Origin: Clostridiales bacterium
GTDB taxonomy: Bacteria; Bacillota_B; Dehalobacteriia; UBA4068
Length of the DNA stretch: 5,517 nucleotides
NCBI GenBank assembly: GCA_009782975.1
Contig: WRIA01000058.1
Location: 1-5,517 of the forward strand
Reading direction: 5' to 3'
In this document: positions 1 to 4,680 of the stretch, piece by piece
Layout of the letters: each line of letters starts with the position of its first letter
Position numbering within the stretch: the stretch's first letter is position 1
The notes under the pieces: generated by a model
Seen by the model: the letters and a program-made list of their open reading frames with translations, nothing else
What the model was told of the DNA's origin: nothing
Database searches by the model: none
Made by a program: the position numbers and the translations under genes

Positions 1-1014
1 CTTTTCAGCGAAAATATCTATGTGTTCAGTCCCCGCGGCGATGTTTACGAGCTGCCCTCCGGTGCCGGGCCGCTGGATTTTGCCTACCGCATACACACCC
101 AGGTAGGGCATCAATGCGTGGGCTGCAAGGTAAATCACCGCCTGGTGCCACTGGAAACCAAGCTCAATAATGGCGATATAGTGGAGATAATGACGGCCAA
201 GGGCTCCGGCCCCAGCCGGGACTGGCTTAAGATGGTCCATACCCAGCAGGCCAAAAACAAGATACGCCAGTGGTTCCGCAAGGAAAAGCGGGAGGAAAAT
301 ATCCTGTTGGGCCGGGATGCGCTGGAACGGGAATGCAAAAGATACAATCTTAATTTAACGCAGGTGTTCAAGCAGGATAACCTGCTGGAAATAGCGCGCC
401 GCTTCAACCTTGGGGGCAGCGACGACCTGTTTGCCGCCTTGGGCGATGGCGCGTTAGCGCTCTCCACGGTGCTTAACCGCATAAAAGAGGATTATAAGCG
501 GGAATTTGTTACTGCACCGGAGCTAAAACTAAAGCCGGAGCGGGAAAACGTTAACGCCCAGGGTATTTGGGTAAAAGGCGTAGGCGATGCAATGGTACGG
601 TTAGCCGCCTGCTGCAAACCACTGCCCGGCGATGATATTATCGGCTATGTAACGCGCGGGCGCGGGGTTTCCGTACACCGCCGGGATTGCGCCAATGCCC
701 GGCGTTACACCGAGACCGAGCCGGATCGCCTTATCGATGTTGGCTGGGGGCAGACCAAAAGCGGCATATACCAGGTGGAGTTGTTGATAAGCTCTATGGA
801 TCGTGAGAGGCTGGCTTTGGATGTGGTATCCATAATGGCCGAAACAAAAACGCCTATCAACGGCATCCATGCCAGCGTGGATAAGCGAAATGGTCACAGT
901 CAGATTCACTTGAAGCTTGAGGTTAAATCCCTGGATCAGATGGATTACCTTATGCAGCGCATAAGCCGCGTGGATGGTGTGCTGGAGGTGAACCGCATCG
1001 GCGGCGGAAAATAA
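1..1014 (+). CDS. relA: Rel (p)ppGpp synthetase/hydrolase, C-terminal regulatory half (5' truncated by window edge)
   Basis: The 337 visible codons are open from the first base, so the gene starts upstream; the GTG at 22 is an internal valine, not a start. Seen: a TGS domain in roughly residues 5-66 (VFSPRGDVYELPSGAGPLDFAYRIH region), a helical stretch to about residue 170, the conserved-cysteine (zinc-finger-like) domain with Cys204-Cys205, His226 and Cys230, and a C-terminal ACT domain at about 258-335. This is the regulatory half of the long RelA/SpoT homologues (full length usually about 730 residues); the HD hydrolase and synthetase domains must lie to the left. Known family role: cytoplasmic, ribosome-associated enzyme that makes and degrades (p)ppGpp during amino-acid starvation, with the TGS and later domains contacting uncharged tRNA and the ribosome. 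All expected C-terminal domains are intact. The symbol relA follows Bacillota usage, where one bifunctional Rel does both jobs. It converges on the minus-strand hydrolase with 44 bases between stops. Confidence 0.96.
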   Translation, partial: LFSENIYVFSPRGDVYELPSGAGPLDFAYRIHTQVGHQCVGCKVNHRLVPLETKLNNGDIVEIMTAKGSGPSRDWLKMVHTQQAKNKIRQWFRKEKREENILLGRDALERECKRYNLNLTQVFKQDNLLEIARRFNLGGSDDLFAALGDGALALSTVLNRIKEDYKREFVTAPELKLKPERENVNAQGIWVKGVGDAMVRLAACCKPLPGDDIIGYVTRGRGVSVHRRDCANARRYTETEPDRLIDVGWGQTKSGIYQVELLISSMDRERLALDVVSIMAETKTPINGIHASVDKRNGHSQIHLKLEVKSLDQMDYLMQRISRVDGVLEVNRIGGGK

Positions 1015-1069
1015 ATAAGCCTTAAAAACATCGTTTACCTGGATCAAGACGCAGGGCATTAAAGCTTAT
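1008..1069 (-). terminator. candidate terminator-like inverted repeat between convergent genes
   Basis: ATAAGCCTTAA at 1015-1025 is complementary to TTAAAGCTTAT at 1059-1069 at 10 of 11 positions. In minus-strand RNA the odd position becomes a G-U wobble, giving an 11-pair stem, followed directly by UUAUUUU (complement of 1008-1014). The 33-base interval can form a small inner stem (CCTG 1038-1041 with CAGG 1052-1055). The upstream arm overlaps the last codons and stop of the hydrolase gene. In plus-strand RNA the stem has a C-A mismatch and no U tract follows, so it fits a terminator for the hydrolase better than for relA. The loop is large and the stem AT-rich, so this is weaker than a textbook intrinsic terminator. 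Confidence 0.4.
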
Positions 1070-1832
1070 GATCTTCGCAATTTGCGTCATTGCCTAGGCA
1101 GTTGCCGATAAATTCCAGCAAAGCGGCGCGCACAAGCTCCCTTTCCTCCGGAGGATAATAGGAATGCCAGGATTTATGCAAAACAAGCTGCTTTCGGGCG
1201 GTATTGCTTAAACCGTTATAAAGTATATCCGCGCTTTTAAAGGAAACGGTTTCGTCATAGCGCGAATGTACGGCCAGCACCGGCACAGAAACATACTTTA
1301 GACTTAAAACGGTTTTTCGCAATAAGCGGTCGAAACCTCGCACAGGTTTAAGCCAGCGCGGGCTTACCGCAAAACCGGAAAACCCCTTGGCTTGCCAATA
1401 GGCCTTTTTGATGGCGTGCCCGTTCGGAAAGGTCAGCAGACTGGCCTTTCTAAGCAGGCTGCGCGGCCTTAGATCAAGCTTTAAGGGCGTGGAGAGCAAT
1501 ATTACCCCGCGTACACGGTTTTGTTTTTGCATGCTGGCGTTTAAGGCCAGCAAACCGCCCATGGAATGACCTGCCAAAAAGATGTTCCGGTAAAATGTTC
1601 TATGCTTATCCAGTTCGTTTTGCAGATGGTTTTCCCAATCCGCCAGACCGTATCTGCCAAAATCCCGGCTTGTGCCGCCATGCCCCGGCAGCAATATGGA
1701 TTGAACGGAGCAGCCATACTCATAAGCCGCCTCAAGCAGATCGCCGAATTGGCCCGGCCCGCCCATAAAGCCGTGTATAAAAACAACTATGCTCTGCGCG
1801 TTTTCTTGTTCACGCAATACAGGTATATGCAT
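1059..1832 (-). CDS. alpha/beta hydrolase (Est30 carboxylesterase / monoacylglycerol-lipase-like)
   Basis: A 257-residue alpha/beta-hydrolase-fold protein. Seen: the oxyanion-hole motif HGFMGG at 20-25 after a hydrophobic strand, LLPGHGG at 47-53, the nucleophile elbow GHSMGG at 88-93 with Ser90, Asp193 in HSRYDETVS, and His223 in HKSWHSYY. The catalytic triad is therefore complete as Ser90-Asp193-His223, with a cap region at about 114-180. Length and motif spacing resemble the Est30-type carboxylesterases and monoacylglycerol lipases of Gram-positive bacteria, which cleave short- to medium-chain esters; the real substrate cannot be read from the sequence. No signal peptide or membrane segment is seen, so it is probably cytoplasmic. 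The ATG start is supported by GAGGTGAT at 1836-1843 (minus strand), with 3 bases between that block and the ATG. It is transcribed against its neighbours, convergent with relA and divergent from dtd, so it is an independent unit rather than part of the tRNA-related cluster. Confidence 0.9.
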   Translation of the reverse strand: MHIPVLREQENAQSIVVFIHGFMGGPGQFGDLLEAAYEYGCSVQSILLPGHGGTSRDFGRYGLADWENHLQNELDKHRTFYRNIFLAGHSMGGLLALNASMQKQNRVRGVILLSTPLKLDLRPRSLLRKASLLTFPNGHAIKKAYWQAKGFSGFAVSPRWLKPVRGFDRLLRKTVLSLKYVSVPVLAVHSRYDETVSFKSADILYNGLSNTARKQLVLHKSWHSYYPPEERELVRAALLEFIGNCLGNDANCEDHKL

Positions 1833-1895
1833 GTTATCACCTCAATAAATCTAAACAATAAAGCGCGGCGATTTGCCGTGTTTTACGGTGGTTGG

Positions 1896-1906
1896 CTGCA
1901 TTTTTA
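1896..1906 (+). repeat. direct repeat CTGCATTTTTA, copy 1
   Basis: An 11-base sequence that recurs exactly at 2049-2059, in the same intergenic region between the divergent hydrolase and dtd genes. This copy lies close to the predicted start of the hydrolase transcript. It could be a shared regulatory site or chance in AT-rich DNA; the sequence does not decide. Confidence 0.3.
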
Positions 1907-1907
1907 G

Positions 1908-1936
1908 ATTAGAATATTGCTCCCTGTGTTTCATAA
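1908..1936 (-). promoter_or_regulatory. weak candidate sigma-A promoter for the alpha/beta hydrolase
   Basis: Reading the minus strand, TTATGA (1936-1931) and TCTAAT (1913-1908) are separated by 17 bases. The -10 matches consensus at 5 of 6 positions but the -35 at only 3 of 6. Transcription would begin near 1901, giving a leader of about 70 bases before the ATG at 1832. The surrounding AT-rich sequence offers other poor matches, such as TTGCCA (1986-1981) with TATCAA 18 bases on, so the choice is tentative. Confidence 0.3.
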
Positions 1937-2003
1937 ATAAAGGAATCTTTGCCGCATTGATAAATAAATTTGTCAGGTTTTGGCAATTATCCTGCAAAAA
2001 TCA

Positions 2004-2032
2004 AATACATTTTCCCGTTTTTGTGCTATAAT
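2004..2032 (+). promoter_or_regulatory. extended -10 promoter upstream of dtd
   Basis: TGCTATAAT at 2024-2032 is a perfect -10 hexamer (TATAAT, 2027-2032) with the TGn extension at 2024-2026. The -35 position at 17-base spacing reads AATACA (3 of 6 matches), which is acceptable for extended -10 promoters. Transcription would begin near 2039, leaving a leader of about 70 bases. Because the antisense hydrolase interrupts the line from relA, dtd needs its own promoter, and this is the best one in the gap. Confidence 0.65.
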
Positions 2033-2042
2033 GGGCATGTTG

Positions 2043-2059
2043 AAAAATCTGCATTTTTA
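2043..2059 (+). repeat. AT-rich leader hairpin overlapping direct repeat copy 2
   Basis: AAAAAT (2043-2048) and ATTTTT (2053-2058) can pair around a CTGC loop at the very 5' end of the predicted dtd transcript. CTGCATTTTTA at 2049-2059 is the second copy of the repeat at 1896-1906. The hairpin has only A-T pairs, so it would be weak as RNA. A DNA-binding site or simple chance is just as possible. Confidence 0.3.
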
Positions 2060-2109
2060 ACCGCTTAAATTCATAGTGACACCGTCCCATAGATCAGGAG
2101 GTTGGTTTT

Positions 2110-2547
2110 ATGCGAGTATTGGCGCAGCGTGTAATAGGCGGCACGGTTAGCATAGAGGGTAAAAGGGTGGCTGAGATCGGGAGTGGGCTGGTGCTTTTGA
2201 TAGGAGTGGCCAAGGGCGATACAGAGGCTGCGGCGGAAAAGCTGGCCCGTAAAACAGCAACCCTGCGTATTTTTGCCGACGAAGCGGGCAAGCTTAACCT
2301 GTCTTTAAAGGATACGGGCGGCGAAGCCCTGGCTGTATCCCAGTTTACCCTGTACGCGGATACCAGCCGCGGTAACCGGCCCGGTTTTGACCCGGTCGCG
2401 GAGCCGGAACTGGCCCAAAAGCTTTACGTGCATTATGTGCGGGCCTTAAAGGATCAGGGCATAAAGGTGCAAACAGGTGTTTTTCAGGCCGATATGCTTG
2501 TAAGCATAGAAAACGACGGCCCGGTGACGATTTTGCTTGAAAGCTAA
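2110..2547 (+). CDS. dtd: D-aminoacyl-tRNA deacylase (DTD)
   Basis: 145 residues, the normal family length. DTD hydrolyses D-amino acids, and in many bacteria mischarged glycine, off tRNA in the cytoplasm, keeping D-residues out of translation. Seen: N-terminal MRVLAQRV strand, GLVLLIGV at 26-33, the signature SQFTLY at 77-82 with Thr80 as the conserved active-site threonine, and the second signature NDGPVT at 135-140 carrying the Gly-Pro that gives chiral selectivity. The segment QTGVFQADMLVS just before it is also typical. The loop after the first motif reads NRPGF, where many homologues have RPSF; I regard this as ordinary variation. The ATG at 2110 follows AGGAGGT (2096-2102) by 7 bases, an excellent ribosome binding site. 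dtd commonly lies directly after relA in Bacillota; here a minus-strand hydrolase gene separates them. The MBL hydrolase follows after 58 bases on the same strand. Confidence 0.97.
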   Translation: MRVLAQRVIGGTVSIEGKRVAEIGSGLVLLIGVAKGDTEAAAEKLARKTATLRIFADEAGKLNLSLKDTGGEALAVSQFTLYADTSRGNRPGFDPVAEPELAQKLYVHYVRALKDQGIKVQTGVFQADMLVSIENDGPVTILLES

Positions 2548-2605
2548 AGAGCTGTTACACGCCCGAGACATATGTGTTTAGTTATGAGTTGTTGGGGAGA
2601 ATAAT

Positions 2606-3268
2606 ATGATATCAAAGACGCCCGTGTTGATAGCTGAAACAGAGGGATATATCTGCTACCGCCGACCGGTTATGCACGGCGTTACTAATTGTTATATTTT
2701 GTTGGAAAGGGTGGAAAACAAGGCCGCGATAATCGATCCTGGCGGCGATGCCGCCGCTCTGACAGAGGCTATTAAGGAGCTTGAGGCGAAGCCGGAGATT
2801 ATAATAAATACCCACGGCCATTGGGATCATATAGGGGCCAACAAGGCTTTACAGCAGCATTTTGGCCTTGCTATAGCCATACATAAGGCGGACGCCCCCA
2901 TGCTTAAGGACAGCGCTATAAGCGCGGCGCGCATCTTTGCCGGCGACGGCGACGGTGGGGAGGTCAAACGCCTGCTTAAAGAGGGCGATATTATAGAACT
3001 GGGAGCGCTTGAGATAGAAGTGCTGCATACGCCGGGCCATACGCCGGGAGGGATCTGTCTTAAGTGTGATAAGATGCTGTTTACCGGGGATACGCTGTTC
3101 AATCTTTCCATCGGCCGTACGGATCTGGCCGGCGGGGATTACAAAGCGCTCTGTTCATCCCTAAACCGCCTTACCTCGCTTGCGGATGATCTGTTGGTAT
3201 TGCCCGGTCATAGCCAAAGCAGCACTTTGGGCTACGAAAAGACCCATAATCCCTATTTGCGGCCATAA
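2606..3268 (+). CDS. MBL-fold metallohydrolase, glyoxalase-II-like (GloB family)
   Basis: 220 residues, usual for the small bacterial glyoxalase-II-like branch of the metallo-beta-lactamase superfamily. The full set of metal ligands is visible: His70, His72, Asp74 and His75 in THGHWDHIG, His145 in HTPGHTPGG, Asp162 in FTGDTLF, and His202 in LPGH. Also present are NCY at 28-30, IDPGGD at 43-48, IGRTDL at 169-174 and the C-terminal LGYEKTHNPYL tail common in this group. It is predicted to be a cytoplasmic dinuclear metal hydrolase acting on thioesters or related small molecules; the physiological substrate in clostridia is not established and cannot be inferred here. The ATG is supported by GGGGAG (2594-2599), 6 bases upstream. 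It lies 58 bases after dtd with no clear terminator or strong promoter between, so co-transcription with dtd is likely. Homologues sit at this position in many clostridial relA-dtd-hisS clusters. Confidence 0.93.
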   Translation: MISKTPVLIAETEGYICYRRPVMHGVTNCYILLERVENKAAIIDPGGDAAALTEAIKELEAKPEIIINTHGHWDHIGANKALQQHFGLAIAIHKADAPMLKDSAISAARIFAGDGDGGEVKRLLKEGDIIELGALEIEVLHTPGHTPGGICLKCDKMLFTGDTLFNLSIGRTDLAGGDYKALCSSLNRLTSLADDLLVLPGHSQSSTLGYEKTHNPYLRP

Positions 3269-3274
3269 AAACAT

Positions 3275-3303
3275 TTGACAAAACTCCAAAAATTTCATAT
3301 CAT
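3275..3303 (+). promoter_or_regulatory. strong sigma-A promoter for hisS-aspS
   Basis: TTGACA at 3275-3280 is a perfect -35 hexamer and TATCAT at 3298-3303 a 5 of 6 match to the -10, with the optimal 17-base spacer (3281-3297). It begins 7 bases after the MBL hydrolase stop. Transcription would start near 3310, leaving a short leader of about 28 bases that contains only the hisS ribosome binding site, too short for a T-box. The TTG in the -35 is in frame with hisS but is better explained as promoter than as a start codon. Confidence 0.75.
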
Positions 3304-3322
3304 AAAAAAGGTGTATTTTGAA

Positions 3323-3329
3323 AGAGGTG
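3323..3329 (+). promoter_or_regulatory. ribosome binding site that fixes the hisS start
   Basis: AGAGGTG lies 8 bases before the ATG at 3338. The in-frame upstream TTG at 3275 has no comparable site, lies within the predicted -35 box, and would add 21 residues ahead of the conserved MAIKRPRGVNDF beginning of HisRS. The site therefore decides for the 420-residue product. Confidence 0.8.
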
Positions 3330-3337
3330 CAGGCATT

Positions 3338-4600
3338 ATGGCTATAAAAAGGCCGCGGGGCGTAAACGATTTTTTGCCGCCCGATACCGGTAAATGGCGA
3401 GCTGTGGAGGCGCTGTTTCATCAGATGTGCGCCGAATACGGTTTTAACGAGATACGCACACCTTTGTTTGAAGAAACTGACCTATTCAAGCGTGGGGTGG
3501 GGGAAAATACGGATATAGTGCAAAAGGAAATGTACACCTTTGCGGATCAGAAGGGGCGCTCTTTAACCTTGCGACCGGAATTTACCGCCGCCTTGTGCCG
3601 CGCTTATCTGGAAAATAAAATGTACGGCTTGCCCCAGCCGCAAAAGCTTTATTGCATGGGGCCTTTGTTCCGTTACGAAAAACCGCAGGCCGGGCGTTTT
3701 CGTCAATTCCATCAATTCGATATAGAGGTTATAGGCACGACCTCTCCCTTGGCCGATGCAGAAAGCATAGTATTTGCCTGGGATTTTTATAGCCGGTTGA
3801 ACATCAAGGGTTTGATGGTGCGCTTAAACAGCGTGGGCTGTCCCGCTTGCCGCAGCGTTTACCGCACTGCCTTGCAGGATCATCTGCGTTCCGGTCTACC
3901 GGAGCTTTGCCCCTCCTGCCAGGGGCGTTTTGAACGTGCGCCCATGCGCATACTGGATTGCAAAAGTGAGATATGCCGCAGTGTAAGCGTCGGCGCACCC
4001 GCTATTACGGATTATCTGTGCGAGGAATGCGCCGGGCACTACGAAACGGTTAAAGAGACCCTTAAGGCCTGCGGCGTACCCTATACGGCGGATAGCACTT
4101 TGGTGCGCGGGCTGGATTACTACACAAAAACGGTGTTCGAGATCTGCGCTACAGGCATAGGCGCGCAAAACGCTGTGTGCGGCGGCGGACGTTATGACGG
4201 CCTGGTGGAAATCATAGGCGGTGCGCCGACTCCGGCTATGGGAGTTGCATTGGGGCTGGAGCGGGTCTTTGCGGTGCTGGCCGCTCAGGATGAGGATATA
4301 GATCTGGAGCAGGGCATAGATGCCTTCGTGGCCACAGATTTTGAAGACACCGTGGCGGTAAAAGCGGCCTTTGCGTTGGCTTCATCTTTAAGGCAAAGCG
4401 GCGTTCTGACGGCCATGGATTATGAGGCAAAGAGCATGAAATCGCAATTCAAGACGGCCAATCGCCTGCAAGCGGCCTATACGGTGATATTGGGCTCTCA
4501 GGAGACCGTATCCGGCAAGGCACAGGTCAAAAATATGGAAAGCGGTGAGCAGGTGGAAATGGATATAGAAAAAGTACGCCTATACCTGCTGGAACGATGA
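3338..4600 (+). CDS. hisS: histidyl-tRNA synthetase
   Basis: 420 residues, normal for bacterial HisRS, a cytoplasmic class II homodimer that charges tRNA(His) with histidine using ATP. Seen in order: the opening PRGVNDFLPPD at 6-16, motif 1 around 36-56, RPEFTAALCRAY at 79-90, motif 2 with FRYEKPQAGRFRQFHQ at 111-126 (Arg112), an insertion domain at about 165-250, the histidine-specific motifs LVRGLDYYTKTVFE at 255-268 and CGGGRYDGLVE at 281-291, motif 3 TPAMGVALGLERV at 298-310, and the anticodon-binding domain at about 325-420. The insertion has four cysteine pairs (168/171, 191/194, 208/213, 228/231), which could bind metal or be structural. The ATG start is chosen because family similarity begins there and AGAGGTG lies 8 bases upstream. 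It has its own near-consensus promoter in the gap after the MBL hydrolase, and aspS follows after 80 bases, the classic Bacillota hisS-aspS pair. Confidence 0.97.
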   Translation: MAIKRPRGVNDFLPPDTGKWRAVEALFHQMCAEYGFNEIRTPLFEETDLFKRGVGENTDIVQKEMYTFADQKGRSLTLRPEFTAALCRAYLENKMYGLPQPQKLYCMGPLFRYEKPQAGRFRQFHQFDIEVIGTTSPLADAESIVFAWDFYSRLNIKGLMVRLNSVGCPACRSVYRTALQDHLRSGLPELCPSCQGRFERAPMRILDCKSEICRSVSVGAPAITDYLCEECAGHYETVKETLKACGVPYTADSTLVRGLDYYTKTVFEICATGIGAQNAVCGGGRYDGLVEIIGGAPTPAMGVALGLERVFAVLAAQDEDIDLEQGIDAFVATDFEDTVAVKAAFALASSLRQSGVLTAMDYEAKSMKSQFKTANRLQAAYTVILGSQETVSGKAQVKNMESGEQVEMDIEKVRLYLLER

Positions 4601-4608
4601 TAATACGG

Positions 4609-4628
4609 GTATCCGGCTACCGGACTAC
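4609..4628 (+). other. intercistronic GC hairpin between hisS and aspS
   Basis: TCCGG (4612-4616) and CCGGA (4620-4624) form a perfect 5-pair stem around a CTA loop. Three further pairs (GTA 4609-4611 with TAC 4626-4628) can stack beneath if C4625 is bulged. It starts 8 bases after the hisS stop. No U tract follows, so it is not an intrinsic terminator; an RNA stability or processing element is possible, as is chance. Confidence 0.4.
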
Positions 4629-4645
4629 TCAACTACTCGACTACA
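4613..4645 (+). repeat. degenerate tandem repeat, CGACTACT-like units
   Basis: Four adjacent units of 8-9 bases can be read: CCGGCTAC (4613-4620), CGGACTACT (4621-4629), CAACTACT (4630-4637) and CGACTACA (4638-4645). They overlap the hairpin at 4609-4628 and fill much of the 80-base gap before aspS. No coding frame or known element explains them. Confidence 0.4.
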
Positions 4646-4680
4646 TTAGCAATATACTCAGTTAAGGAGAATATTATATT

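Noticed and set aside
1866..1888. Two overlapping small inverted repeats (CGGC/GCCG and CCGT/ACGG)
   Set aside because: Stems are only 4 pairs and mutually exclusive; in either direction they lack a convincing U tract, so a terminator or attenuator call is not supported.
1566..1907. Plus-strand ORF of 113 codons opposite the hydrolase gene
   Set aside because: It lies mainly antisense to a clearly functional hydrolase, has no recognisable domain or ribosome binding site, and reads as a shadow frame.
2031..2060. Nine-codon ATG ORF upstream of dtd that could be a leader peptide
   Set aside because: Its ATG overlaps the end of the -10 hexamer, so it would lie upstream of the predicted transcript start, and it has no ribosome binding site.
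1833..2109. Possible T-box or other riboswitch upstream of dtd
   Set aside because: No T-box core (GGTGG-ACCGCG type) or antiterminator/terminator pair is seen; the predicted leader is only about 70 bases. The 3269-3337 gap before hisS is likewise too short.
2568..2575. ACATATGT palindrome between dtd and the MBL hydrolase
   Set aside because: An isolated 8-base palindrome is expected by chance and has no associated promoter or repeat.
3275..3337. In-frame TTG upstream extension of hisS, adding 21 residues
   Set aside because: The TTG is part of a perfect -35 box, no ribosome binding site precedes it, the added residues do not look like HisRS, and the ATG at 3338 has a good site and begins the conserved sequence.
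4653..4658. TATACT as a -10 box of a separate aspS promoter
   Set aside because: The -35 region at 17-18 bases matches poorly, and transcription would start at the ribosome binding site, leaving it incomplete.
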